From positions 2,480,001 to 2,544,000 of the forward strand of contig NZ_CP119862.1 of NCBI RefSeq assembly GCF_029338175.1: DNA of 64,000 nucleotides, read 5' to 3'. Numbering within the stretch: the first letter of the stretch is position 1; each line of letters opens with the position of its first letter. Source of the DNA: Citrobacter enshiensis (GTDB lineage Bacteria; Pseudomonadota; Gammaproteobacteria; Enterobacterales; Enterobacteriaceae). The notes beneath the pieces are model-generated. The model was given only the letters and a program-made list of their open reading frames with translations, did no database searches and was not told the DNA's origin. Below, piece after piece: positions 18,374-26,489 of the stretch. Made by a program: the position numbers and the translations under genes.

Positions 18374-19634
18374 ACACATTGATGTCTTTTATGAAGGATG
18401 GGGGGAACGCTGGCGTTGGGGCCGACTGATGTCGTCCACCGCCATGACGGGACGCCCGTTGATTGCCTTCGAATACAGTGAGGAAGCCGTACGCAAAGGC
18501 TTTGAACTCTCCCGCTTGACCCTGCCTCTCAACGGTCCTCGCTTACGACAAGGTTTTCCCGCCCATCAGCTTGGTCTGCCTGGCCCCGTTTATGATTCAT
18601 TGCCCGATGGTTGGGGAATGCTGCTCATGGATCGATTGTTTAAACGACGGGGACTCAATGCCGCGCGCATTGGCCCTCTGGAGCGATTGACCTGGATCGG
18701 CAGTAATGCGATGGGCGCCATGACATTCCAGCCGGTTCAGCCGGACGCACAAACCGTCAGCGCACAGGAGATCCCCCTTATTCAGTTAGCCTCTGAAGTG
18801 CAGGAAGTGTTGAGCGGCGAGGGCGGCGAGTTCCTGCAAAAGTTACTGCAGATGGGCAGTTCGCCGCAGGGCGCAAGACCTAAGGCGTTACTCTATCGTG
18901 ACACTGTCACAAAAAAATTCACCACGTCACCGCAACCCGGATACGAAAGTTGGTTAATCAAATTTCCGGCCAGAAATGAGCACGCGGAAGTCTGCGCCAT
19001 TGAAGCGGTGTACTCTGAATGCCTGCGTCGGTGCGGTATTGCCACCCCGGACACCGCTTACTTTTCGCTGGATGATCAACAGGCTGCGTTTGCCACGCGT
19101 CGCTTTGACCGCAACAACGATCGCCGTGTTCCGATGCAAAGTCTGGCCTCTTTTACCGGGGCGAATTATCAGGTTCCGGGGGCGCTGGACTATCGCAGTT
19201 TTTTACGCGCCACCCAGATATGCACCAACGATGTCAGAGAAAAAGCCGTCGCCTTTGAGCGAGTGGTCTTCAACGTGGTGTTTAACAATCGGGACGATCA
19301 TCCGAAGAACTTTGCCTGGCTGATGTCCGCAGAGGGCAACTGGACGCTGGCCCCCGCTTATGATGTCACCTGGTGTGAAGGGCCTGGCGGCTATCACCAG
19401 ATGGATGTCATGGGCGAGGCATTAGATATCGACAGAAAACATCTGCAGACGCTGGGCGAACAGGAAGCGGAGTTAATGCCGGAGAAGGTGGCCGAAATCA
19501 TCGCGAAGATTTGTGCGGTCGCAGCCAGATTCAGTGAGATAGCGAAAGACCTGTATCCCGGACACATTACCCAGGCAACGCTTAACACAATACAAAAACG
19601 GATCGCTGAAAATATCCGTCGTCTGAACGCATGA
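18360..19634 (+). CDS. HipA-family serine/threonine kinase toxin
   Basis: A 424-residue kinase. The HipA N1 region (MTMPEHIDVFYEGWGERWRW) leads to the couple domain LPLNGPRLRQGFPAHQLGLP. The kinase core has a phosphate loop near MGSSPQGARPKALLY, the lysine strand SWLIKFPA, FATRRFDR, the catalytic block NNRDDHPKNF and the metal-binding APAYDVTW, so all catalytic residues look intact. E. coli HipA phosphorylates GltX and causes persistence; the target of this branch is unknown. The start follows GAGAAGGAAAA. It is not interrupted, and codon use resembles its neighbours. Confidence 0.88.
   Translation: MTMPEHIDVFYEGWGERWRWGRLMSSTAMTGRPLIAFEYSEEAVRKGFELSRLTLPLNGPRLRQGFPAHQLGLPGPVYDSLPDGWGMLLMDRLFKRRGLNAARIGPLERLTWIGSNAMGAMTFQPVQPDAQTVSAQEIPLIQLASEVQEVLSGEGGEFLQKLLQMGSSPQGARPKALLYRDTVTKKFTTSPQPGYESWLIKFPARNEHAEVCAIEAVYSECLRRCGIATPDTAYFSLDDQQAAFATRRFDRNNDRRVPMQSLASFTGANYQVPGALDYRSFLRATQICTNDVREKAVAFERVVFNVVFNNRDDHPKNFAWLMSAEGNWTLAPAYDVTWCEGPGGYHQMDVMGEALDIDRKHLQTLGEQEAELMPEKVAEIIAKICAVAARFSEIAKDLYPGHITQATLNTIQKRIAENIRRLNA
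18898..18910. repeat. palindrome GTGAC-N3-GTCAC, copy 2 of 4 (inside hipA-like gene)
   Basis: GTGACACTGTCAC within the coding sequence of the HipA-family kinase (residues DTVT). As coding sequence it may be chance, but it has the same 5-3-5 form as the other three. Confidence 0.5.
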
Positions 19635-19663
19635 CCTGACCAAACCACAGGTCGCTGATGCCT

Positions 19664-19701
19664 AAAAAGCCGTGTTGAATACCCTCAACACGGCTTTTTT
19701 A
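19664..19701 (+). terminator. rho-independent terminator after the hipBA-like operon
   Basis: Arms AAAAGCCGTGTTGA and TCAACACGGCTTTT flank a 6-nt loop and run into TTTTTT. The flanking A-run would also let it work on the minus strand. Confidence 0.85.
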
Positions 19702-19831
19702 TTGGATTTATGGTTGCTCAAAATGTGATCCCGGGGCAGAGAAAAGGGTTGGCGAGCAGGAAGAACCGCGTTATATATACATAAAGTATTAAATTAGACG
19801 TTTTGTATTATAACCTATACGGAGAATACGT

Positions 19832-20230
19832 ATGTCTTCCGACATTATCCTCAGAAACATGACGTCCGGCGTGAGCCCTGCAGGCCACTATTCGCACACC
19901 TGCACCGCCGGGGGTTTTGTGTTTGTCTCGGGTCAATTACCCGTTACTGCAGCGGGTGAGATCAATCCCGCCGCCTCGTTCGAGGAGCAGGTGCATCAGG
20001 TGCTGGCAAACCTCGATGCCTGCCTTGCGGCGGCGGGAACAGACCGCGCTTCACTGGTGTCGGTCAGAATCTATGTCACCGATGTCTCGCAATGGCCCTT
20101 GTTCAATCAGATTTACGCACAATGGCTGGGAGAGTTTAAACCTGCTCGCGTGGTGGCTGGCGTTGATGCGCTTCATTATGGATTTGCCGTAGAAGTTGAA
20201 GCCGTTGCCCTTGCTCGTTCGTCTTCCTGA
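19832..20230 (+). CDS. RidA-family protein (reactive enamine/imine deaminase)
   Basis: A 132-residue Rid-family protein. YSHTCTAGGFVFVSGQLPV, FEEQVHQVLANLDACLAAAG and KPARVVAGVDALHYGFAVEV align with the RidA trimer fold, with the active-site arginine in KPAR. RidA hydrolyses 2-aminoacrylate and similar enamines released by PLP dehydratases. It is the first gene of a cassette with a hydroxyaspartate-type dehydratase, 19 nt downstream, exactly such an enamine producer. The ATG follows ACGGAGAATACGT. Confidence 0.88.
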   Translation: MSSDIILRNMTSGVSPAGHYSHTCTAGGFVFVSGQLPVTAAGEINPAASFEEQVHQVLANLDACLAAAGTDRASLVSVRIYVTDVSQWPLFNQIYAQWLGEFKPARVVAGVDALHYGFAVEVEAVALARSSS

Positions 20231-20249
20231 ACTATTCGGAGTTAACAAC

Positions 20250-21218
20250 ATGACTTCACTGCAATTCCCTGAGTACAACGATGTGGTTGCTGCGGCACAG
20301 CGCATCGAAGGCTATGCTAACCGCACGCCGGTGCTGACCTCCCGTACGGTGAATGACGCGTTTTCGGCGGAGGTATTTTTCAAGTGTGAAAACTACCAAC
20401 GTATGGGCGCATTTAAGTTTCGTGGTGCGATGAACGCCCTCAGCCAGTTTACGCCGGAGCAACGCGCGGCGGGCGTCGTGACGTTTTCTTCCGGCAATCA
20501 CGCCCAGGCCATTGCGCTGGCGGCAAAGCTATTGAACATCCCCGCGACAATTGTCATGCCGCACGATGCGCCTGCGGCAAAAGTGGCGGCGACAAAAGGG
20601 TATGGCGGCAATGTCGTTGTTTACAATCGCTATACCGAAGACCGCGAGCAGATTGGCCGGGATCTGGCGACAAAACACGGACTGACGCTCATCCCACCCT
20701 ACGATCACCCACACGTGATTGCCGGGCAGGGGACTGCCGCCAAAGAGTTGATCGAAGAGGTCGGCCCGCTCGATGTGCTTTATGTTTGTCTGGGCGGCGG
20801 TGGATTGCTTTCCGGTTCGGCGTTGGCCGCTCGACATTTGTCGCCAGAGTGCAGAATTTATGGTGTCGAGCCAGAAGCGGGCAATGATGGACAGCAATCA
20901 TTTCGCAGTGGCAACATCGTCCACATTGATACCCCCAAAACCATTGCCGACGGCGCGCAAACCCAGCATCTTGGGCAGTATACGTTTCCGCTCATTCAGA
21001 AACACGTCGATGATATTCTTACGGTTTCCGATCAGGAACTTATTGACTCAATGATCTTTTTCGCCGAGCGGATGAAAATGGTGGTTGAGCCGACCGGCTG
21101 CTTAGGGTTTGCTGCGGCGCGGGCCAATAAAGAACGGTTACACGGGAAACGGGTCGGGATCATTATCAGCGGTGGTAACGTCGATATCAGCCGTTATAGC
21201 GAGTTTCTGGCGGGCTAA
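20250..21218 (+). CDS. PLP-dependent threo-3-hydroxyaspartate ammonia-lyase / serine dehydratase family
   Basis: A 322-residue fold-type II PLP enzyme. The PLP lysine is in MGAFKFRGAMNAL, the phosphate-binding loop is LGGGGLLSGSAL, and SSGNHAQAIALAAKLL contacts the substrate. Long stretches such as EDREQIG and VEPEAGNDGQQSFRSG are very like what I recall of yeast Sry1 (3-hydroxyaspartate dehydratase) and serine racemase. The likely reaction is threo-3-hydroxy-L-aspartate to oxaloacetate and ammonia. The start MTSLQFPEYNDVV at 20250 is chosen because the longer frame begins inside ridA. Threonine or serine dehydratase activity cannot be excluded. Confidence 0.88.
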   Translation: MTSLQFPEYNDVVAAAQRIEGYANRTPVLTSRTVNDAFSAEVFFKCENYQRMGAFKFRGAMNALSQFTPEQRAAGVVTFSSGNHAQAIALAAKLLNIPATIVMPHDAPAAKVAATKGYGGNVVVYNRYTEDREQIGRDLATKHGLTLIPPYDHPHVIAGQGTAAKELIEEVGPLDVLYVCLGGGGLLSGSALAARHLSPECRIYGVEPEAGNDGQQSFRSGNIVHIDTPKTIADGAQTQHLGQYTFPLIQKHVDDILTVSDQELIDSMIFFAERMKMVVEPTGCLGFAAARANKERLHGKRVGIIISGGNVDISRYSEFLAG

Positions 21219-21297
21219 ATACGTGAGGATATCTGGCAGCAGATATCCTTTTTCTTTAGACTGCACCGGGAATATTGCGTCGTTCGCAGGAGAGAAA

Positions 21298-21933
21298 ATG
21301 TCTAAACCCGAGGAAAATTCACTGTTAGGCCAACTTGATATCATTGCTAAAGGGCTCAGTGAAACCTTTTCGCCATTCTGCGAAGTTGTTGTGCACGACC
21401 TTAAAAATCCCGAACATGCGATTCTCGCGATCCATAACAACTTATCCGGCAGGGAAGCAGGGCAGCCCGCGACCGAGTTGGGGCTTGCACGTATTGCCTC
21501 GCCGGATTTCCCCAACATTGTGGCGAACTACGCTAATCAATTTGCCGATGGCCGTCCGGTGAAAAGCACGTCGATTGGCATTAAAGATAATGAGGGCAAG
21601 TACGTCGCGGCCCTGTGTCTGAACGTAGACATGACGCTCTTTCGGGGCATGCAAAGCGCGTTAGCGCGCTTCACCGAGATCGAAAACACCGCCGTACAGG
21701 AACATATCGAACCGACAGGATCTGAGGCGATCCGCCAGCGTATCGACAGTTACGCCGCCAAACGTGCGACCACGGCACGCGCACTCAATGTTGCCGACCG
21801 CAAAGCCGTTATTCAGGAATTACGCAAAGACGGTCTTTTGGATGTGAAAAAATCGATGGAGACTATCGCTCAGCATCTCGGTATTTCCAGAGCAACGGCG
21901 TATCTCTATGCCCGTCAGGAAAGTGAAATATAG
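21298..21933 (+). CDS. YheO/DauR-family transcriptional regulator
   Basis: A 211-residue regulator with an N-terminal PAS-like YheO domain (residues about 10-125, with FSPFCEVVVHDLKNPEHAIL and GIKDNEGKYVAALCLNVDMT) and a C-terminal helix-turn-helix (VIQELRKDGLLDVKKSMETI then LGISRATAYLYAR). Relatives regulate amino-acid use, for example DauR for D-arginine. It lies 79 nt after the dehydratase in the same direction and probably controls the cassette. AGGAGAGAAA precedes the ATG; the longer frame from 21109 overlaps the dehydratase and is rejected. Confidence 0.87.
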   Translation: MSKPEENSLLGQLDIIAKGLSETFSPFCEVVVHDLKNPEHAILAIHNNLSGREAGQPATELGLARIASPDFPNIVANYANQFADGRPVKSTSIGIKDNEGKYVAALCLNVDMTLFRGMQSALARFTEIENTAVQEHIEPTGSEAIRQRIDSYAAKRATTARALNVADRKAVIQELRKDGLLDVKKSMETIAQHLGISRATAYLYARQESEI

Positions 21934-21943
21934 CTCAACCCGA

Positions 21944-21971
21944 CAACGTGCAATCTACTGGCTGCACGTTG
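21944..21971 (+). terminator. stem-loop after the YheO-like gene
   Basis: CAACGTGCA, a 10-nt loop, and TGCACGTTG, 10 nt after the stop. No T-run follows, so it may be rho-assisted or serve to stabilise the mRNA end. Confidence 0.5.
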
Positions 21972-21987
21972 CCAGGCGTTAATGACA

Positions 21988-21995
21988 GGGAAGGG
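21988..21995 (+). other. FtsK-orienting polar sequence (KOPS), pointing right towards dif
   Basis: GGGAAGGG on the plus strand fits GGGNAGGG. Its polarity directs FtsK rightwards to the dif site at 23828. Confidence 0.55.
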
Positions 21996-22003
21996 AAGGC
22001 CCG

Positions 22004-23320
22004 TTAACTGCCCCAGCGACTTCTCAGATAGTTGACCGCCTGCTGCGTTTGCGGCTGGTTGAGATAGTCTTCTCTGAACAGGATCGTGCCGCTAATTTGT
22101 GGCACCGATTCATTCAAATCAAGCTGCTTTTTAAGCTCCGGCACGCCGCCATTGACCATCCAGTCCGGTTCATTTTTGGAGGGTTCGCCCACTTTGTACA
22201 GGGCAATGCCGATATAGAGCCGCGTGTTGGTCGGTTTCACGACATCGGCCCACCATTTTGCCAGCACATCATAACGGGCCGCGCTGCGCGAAAAAGGCCA
22301 GTAAATTTGCGGGGCGATGTAATCGAGTAATCCTTGCTGAACCCAGCGACGCGTGTCGGCAAAGGATTCATCGTAGGCAGCGGCGCCTCGCGTATCGGAA
22401 CCGGCGGGATCGTGTGAGCGATTACGCCATACACCGGCCGGACTCACACCAAATTCAACGTCAGGTTTAAGCTTATTAATGGTGCGCGAAACTTGTTCTA
22501 TCAGTAATTGCGTATTGTGCCGACGCCAGTCCGCTTTCGACGCGAATGCGCCGCCGTATTTTCGGTAGGTTTCATTATCATTGAGCGTGGAACCTGGGGA
22601 CTCTGTATAGAAGTAGTCATCAAATTGCACGCCATCAACCGGATAACGTGAGACGACTTCAGCGACGATGCTGGTTATCCAGTCACGTGCCTCCGGAATA
22701 CCCGGATCGAGAACAAAACGATCGCCTGCAGTTCGAATCCAGTCACGATGCAGTACATAAACGCTGGAAGGATGTTGCGATACGGTGCTGTTCAGTTCGG
22801 CGACGGTCGACGGTTTCGTGTTGGTGGAGACGCGATACGGATTAAACCATGCATGCACTTTCATGCCGCGTTTATGCGCTTCATCAAGCATAAATTGCAG
22901 CGGGTCGTAACCCGGATTTTCGCCGATGGTGCCGGTCATGAGATCTGACCAGGGCAAAATCTCCGAAGGCCAGAGTGCCGTACCGTCGGGCTTAACCTGG
23001 AAAAATACGGTATTGATACCAATGCTTTTCAGCTGATCCAGCTTATCGGTTAGCGCTTTTTGCTGCTGACGGACTCGACTGGCGGTATCACTCACATTGA
23101 CAGATGACACCGGCGGCCAGTCAAGGCGAGAAACCGTCGCCAGCCAGATACCGCGCATCGGCTCCTGACTCTGTTGAGATTTACCCGGTGTGACTGGCGT
23201 TGACGGAGTGACAAGCGAAACCGGAGGTTCTGAGGAACAACTGGAAAGTAAAAGCGCCATTGCGATAAGTGAGAATGACTTTTTAGCCATGAGCTGGAAG
23301 CGACGAGAGCAAATATCCAT
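22004..23320 (-). CDS. digH: Divisome-localised glycoside hydrolase lipoprotein DigH (YddW)
   Basis: A 438-residue outer-membrane lipoprotein that cleaves denuded peptidoglycan glycan strands at the septum. The signal sequence ends in the lipobox LLSSCSS. The GH10-like TIM-barrel domain (about 60-435) carries MRGIWLATVSRLDWPPVSSV, YDPLQFMLDEAHKRGMKVHA and PVDGVQFDDYFYTESPGS, very close to E. coli YddW. The start MDICSRR at 23320 matches the E. coli annotation; ATG 23344 and ATG 23290 are alternatives. The gene next to dif being a division hydrolase fits the E. coli order. Confidence 0.93.
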   Translation of the reverse strand: MDICSRRFQLMAKKSFSLIAMALLLSSCSSEPPVSLVTPSTPVTPGKSQQSQEPMRGIWLATVSRLDWPPVSSVNVSDTASRVRQQQKALTDKLDQLKSIGINTVFFQVKPDGTALWPSEILPWSDLMTGTIGENPGYDPLQFMLDEAHKRGMKVHAWFNPYRVSTNTKPSTVAELNSTVSQHPSSVYVLHRDWIRTAGDRFVLDPGIPEARDWITSIVAEVVSRYPVDGVQFDDYFYTESPGSTLNDNETYRKYGGAFASKADWRRHNTQLLIEQVSRTINKLKPDVEFGVSPAGVWRNRSHDPAGSDTRGAAAYDESFADTRRWVQQGLLDYIAPQIYWPFSRSAARYDVLAKWWADVVKPTNTRLYIGIALYKVGEPSKNEPDWMVNGGVPELKKQLDLNESVPQISGTILFREDYLNQPQTQQAVNYLRSRWGS

Positions 23321-23425
23321 GTATGCCTGTTTTCCGGTGATCACGTGAGAAGGTCATTCTCGTATTATTCGAATTTAAGTCAATACGAAGCGTGCGGTAT
23401 ACAGGCTGACGGGCAGTGCAGGGGA

Positions 23426-23713
23426 TTAATCCTGCTTGCTGCGCCCCTCGGTCCACGGATTAAAAGCAGGTTCATCCTTTGCTTCAGGCTCCGCATCATT
23501 CAAAGAATCAAGGTACAGCGCTTCAACTTCCGCGCGGGCCCACGGCGTGCGCCGCAAAAATTTTAAACTCGATTTGACGCTTGGGTCATTCTTAAAGCAG
23601 TTGATGTTGATCAGTTGAGCCAACTTCACCCAGCCATAACGTGCAACAAGTGCATTAATTTGCATTTCAAGCGTCACGCCATGTAAAGGATCTTTAGAAA
23701 AGTGAGCAGTCAC
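23426..23713 (-). CDS. VF530-family DNA-binding protein (DUF2132)
   Basis: A small basic protein whose core [35 protein letters not shown] and [20 protein letters not shown] is the VF530/DUF2132 family, thought to bind DNA. The C-terminal tail ([21 protein letters not shown]) is acidic and probably disordered. The start is uncertain. GTG at 23713 (95 residues, [12 protein letters not shown]) is used here; a TTG at 23752 would add 13 residues but has no visible ribosome-binding site. It lies about 115 nt from dif. Confidence 0.8.
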   Translation of the reverse strand: MTAHFSKDPLHGVTLEMQINALVARYGWVKLAQLININCFKNDPSVKSSLKFLRRTPWARAEVEALYLDSLNDAEPEAKDEPAFNPWTEGRSKQD

Positions 23714-23827
23714 AGGATGTCCCGGCAATTCAGATTTGGGGTGAGGGTACAAGAAAGTGGCGTCATCAGCAATGTAGTGCCAGCAATAAAGAAGCTGGCT
23801 GGCGACTATTTTGTACCGATAGATTCA

Positions 23828-23855
23828 ATTTAACATAATATACATTATGCGCACT
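23828..23855 (-). other. dif: Chromosome dimer resolution site dif (XerC/XerD)
   Basis: Read on the minus strand, the XerC half is GTGCGCATAA (E. coli GGTGCGCATAA with A for the first G), the central region is TGTATA and the XerD half is TTATGTTAAAT. That is 27 of 28 positions identical to the E. coli dif as I recall it. XerCD recombine here, activated by FtsK, to resolve dimeric chromosomes. Its place beside digH in the terminus agrees with E. coli. No second copy was seen, so there is no sign of an integrated XerCD-using phage. Confidence 0.95.
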
Positions 23856-24041
23856 AATGTTGTAGAGGCTTAATGCTAATGTCCGTTCTGGGCTTTTTCC
23901 TCAGGGTTAAGATATCCGTCACGTAGTCTCTCCACCGAGGATTTAACCGACTCAAAATCCGGTTACGTATGAAGGTGTTCGAGGCTTGCGTTCAGTAATC
24001 ACGGGTATCATCGAACTATTGTTGAACCATCTTTGCTGAAA

Positions 24042-24186
24042 TCCCCAGGCGCAGCGCATGAAAAACTTGTTCAGATTGATGGATGTGAGCACCACTGGTT
24101 TGAAGATCGATGCCACTGGCTATGTTGATGATGCGACCAGCCGACTTATGCAGCTCCTGTTCGTCAGTTCTGGTTACAATATGATA
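24042..24186 (+). pseudogene. Transposase fragment (rve/DDE core), frameshifted
   Basis: One frame from 24060 reads EKLVQIDGCEHHWFEDRC and stops. Another frame from about 24117 continues GYVDDATSRLMQLLFVSSGY. Together they match the catalytic core of ISNCY- or IS481-type transposases (consensus QIDGS-H-WFE followed by IDDATSRLM-LRFV), with the first two catalytic aspartates but a deletion or frameshift between them. No terminal repeats or flanking duplication were found. Confidence 0.7.
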
Positions 24187-24225
24187 AGAAGCCTTATCTG
24201 CTTGAAGATTAGGAAAACGGCACTT

Positions 24226-24233
24226 CCCTGCCC
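24226..24233 (-). other. KOPS octamer pointing left towards dif
   Basis: CCCTGCCC on the plus strand is GGGCAGGG on the minus strand, matching GGGNAGGG. It is about 370 nt right of dif and points back to it. A second one is at 28357-28364. Confidence 0.55.
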
Positions 24234-24429
24234 TTTGCCATTTACGCCTGGCTATTAGGGATGCTTTTTTTGGTGCCTTTAAAGGTGCTATAGCTCGGTT
24301 TAACTATGCAGCAACGTTCCCGTAATCAGCTACAATCAGCCAGTTTGAGTAACATCATGGTGTTGATTACAAACCAAATGAAAATAAAAACGCTTAACTG
24401 GTTAAATTTTAAACAGAAAAGGAAATTTC

Positions 24430-24819
24430 ATGAATTCAGATGAGCTGCAGTTTTATGAAGACGACGAAGGCATTACCGTTGATTTAATTCTGCAGGCCTT
24501 CGGTCCTGATCCGGTCCAGTGCATAAATCTTGAGTCTGAGTTTGCGGTTCAAAAAATGAAAGACGACATCGATTTTCTCGTTAAGAGACAGAATGATTTC
24601 TACCAGATAATCAATGCAGAAGCCAAACAATATTGTGCCCGTGTATACGGAGCCAGCGTGAATGATCTTACACTGGTAAAAATATACCTTTCTCCTGAGG
24701 ATAAGAGTCAATTTGGCTTCATGTTTGCCACTTCCCTTGACCCGGAGCATGGATTAGGGTTTAAATTTCATGGAATTGAAATGAAAAAAACAGGAAGTAG
24801 TGAAACAGCATTTCTGTGA
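24430..24819 (+). CDS. Hypothetical acidic protein, possible orphan immunity protein
   Basis: A 129-residue soluble acidic protein (MNSDELQFYEDDEGITVDLI) with no signal or membrane segment and a C-terminal EHGLGFKFHGIEMKK. I do not recognise a family. Size, acidity and position just before a SMI1/KNR4-type gene are typical of immunity proteins of polymorphic toxins, but no toxin gene is present. AAAAGGAAATTTC precedes the ATG. Base composition is more AT-rich than the backbone genes. Confidence 0.65.
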   Translation: MNSDELQFYEDDEGITVDLILQAFGPDPVQCINLESEFAVQKMKDDIDFLVKRQNDFYQIINAEAKQYCARVYGASVNDLTLVKIYLSPEDKSQFGFMFATSLDPEHGLGFKFHGIEMKKTGSSETAFL

Positions 24820-24866
24820 ACCTTCAAATACATATTAAATATTAAATATTAAGGCAGTGATAATAA

Positions 24867-25493
24867 ATGAATTTATCTTCCACCGACGCCACATCAGCCA
24901 GTCATACCCCGCCATTGGTCTGGCCAGAATTTACCAATGACAAGGCGCAATTAGAGTGGTGGCTTGCCTGCGTCAAGGCATATCGCGCGGAGTGGGCAAA
25001 ACCTGCGAGCCTCACGCCAGTTAACGCCCAGGAAATTGATGCGCTTGAACAGCGTCTTGCTTGCCCACTTCCAACGCCGTTACGCACGTATCACGAAAAC
25101 ATTGGTGTACTGGATCTATCCGAAAGTTTGTGTAGCGTGACGCCTGTGAAATACAGCAATATTGAACCACTACTTGATGCTTATCCCGGTATTACAGATA
25201 TTCTGGAGGATACGCCTGAATCAACCTCGCTATGGACGCTGGTTAATCAACTTATTGTCTTTGGCGACTATCTTGGCAACGGTAATTTATGGTGTTTTCA
25301 CCGCAATACCGGCGAAGTCTGGTATTTTGATCATGACAGCTCACCTATGCTAACGAAAATGTTTACCGATGTGGGTCAGTACCTCGATATTCTGATGTTC
25401 ATGTGCCTGTTGTTTATTCATGATGAGGAAGGAAATGAGGAACTACTGCGAGAGCGCCTGGGCGATGAAATCGTAGAAAAATGGATGTATTAG
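24867..25493 (+). CDS. SMI1/KNR4 (SUKH)-family protein, probable orphan immunity protein
   Basis: A 208-residue acidic protein. The SUKH core is visible: VNAQEIDALEQRLACPLPTP, the strand TLVNQLIVFGDYLGNGNLWC, then NTGEVWYFDHDSSPMLTKMF. SUKH proteins commonly neutralise contact-dependent or Rhs toxins. It is 47 nt after the 129-residue gene in the same direction, and no toxin or secretion gene lies nearby. A weak AAGG is the only ribosome-binding signal. Confidence 0.75.
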   Translation: MNLSSTDATSASHTPPLVWPEFTNDKAQLEWWLACVKAYRAEWAKPASLTPVNAQEIDALEQRLACPLPTPLRTYHENIGVLDLSESLCSVTPVKYSNIEPLLDAYPGITDILEDTPESTSLWTLVNQLIVFGDYLGNGNLWCFHRNTGEVWYFDHDSSPMLTKMFTDVGQYLDILMFMCLLFIHDEEGNEELLRERLGDEIVEKWMY

Positions 25494-25586
25494 GGGTTCA
25501 ACGCAGAAAACTATTTTGCTACGCCCCTTAACGACATAATTTGTCACACCGATACCGGTTGACGATCACTAACAACCAATGTGTCC

Positions 25587-26318
25587 CTACTGAAACGGCC
25601 AGGCGACACGTTCCGTTATTTTTGGCTGAGTTGATGCTTTTTCAACAAATGCGGGCCAGGCGTATGATTTAGTAATAAATTTCCATGAGTAATACGCTTT
25701 ACCCTCATCAATAAACTTCAGGTTCAGAAGCGACCAATCCTCATCATGACAATGTGAGGTTTTGGCATACTCCTCTGCGGTAAAACACGCCCTGATCATC
25801 GCCTTTGATGAAAAAAGGACGTCTTTAAATGCCACCTGAGATGAGCCATCATCATTCAGCATGATAAAATCAGCATACTCTTCTTCACGGCTACCACCGG
25901 AATACAATGCCTGCCATTTCGTCACTAAAGCAATTGCCTGTTTTGTTTTGCTCAAGGGATATAAAGCCGGATAGATATATACCTTATCTTTTATCAGGTC
26001 TTCACTCATCGCATTTTCATCGTTATTTTTATTGTCGAACTTCCATTGCCCTTCCTTGATGTAATCGTCATTTTTTTTGCGGAATTTTATCATCTCAAGT
26101 GTGGGCTCTATTAAGTAAAAAACATCCTCTAGACCTTTTGCTTTCCAGACCTTTGTTTCTTCCCCACAACGGTTTATAGCGGCCTTACATACACCCGTAT
26201 ACTGCTCACTGCCTTTTTTTAGTGCAATAAATGCAGTGGGTTTTATTGTGTTGATATTCCCTTGCGCCATCAAAGGGAAAGAAACTGCTGTAACCCATAA
26301 AACCACGCAATGCTTCAT
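25587..26318 (-). CDS. Hypothetical exported protein
   Basis: A 243-residue protein with a signal peptide (MKHCVVLWVTAVSFPLMAQG) and a mature domain holding four cysteines (VCKAAINRC, ACF, SHC) that could form disulfides in the periplasm. No family is recognised. It has mixed alpha/beta sequence with many lysines (IKFRKKNDDYIKEGQWKF) and an even distribution of charge. It faces the SUKH gene tail to tail. AGGACG precedes the ATG. A periplasmic immunity or inhibitor protein is possible but unproven. Confidence 0.7.
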   Translation of the reverse strand: MKHCVVLWVTAVSFPLMAQGNINTIKPTAFIALKKGSEQYTGVCKAAINRCGEETKVWKAKGLEDVFYLIEPTLEMIKFRKKNDDYIKEGQWKFDNKNNDENAMSEDLIKDKVYIYPALYPLSKTKQAIALVTKWQALYSGGSREEEYADFIMLNDDGSSQVAFKDVLFSSKAMIRACFTAEEYAKTSHCHDEDWSLLNLKFIDEGKAYYSWKFITKSYAWPAFVEKASTQPKITERVAWPFQ

Positions 26319-26489
26319 GATATCGTCCTGACCTGAATATTTTTACATGAAAGGAATTCCCTTTCACCTTGTCATTGTATCGACCCCAACGCCAGTCGCA
26401 GATACAACGGTTGTTTATTTTACTCTCAAAGCGAATGAAAATCCCTTTTCATTTTTTAGCTAATATTTGCTTGAGAAATCCGCTTGCCT

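Larger units (their letters stand above)
23753..24429. other. 677-nt non-coding stretch with dif and transposase debris
   Basis: It holds the dif site (23828-23855), a decayed transposase (about 24042-24186) and a KOPS octamer (24226-24233). The rest is AT-rich sequence with no gene that I can support. Confidence 0.7.

Noticed and set aside
24058..24258. 66-codon frame as a real gene
   Set aside because: Its first part is out of frame with the transposase homology seen in the adjacent frame; it is debris, not a gene.
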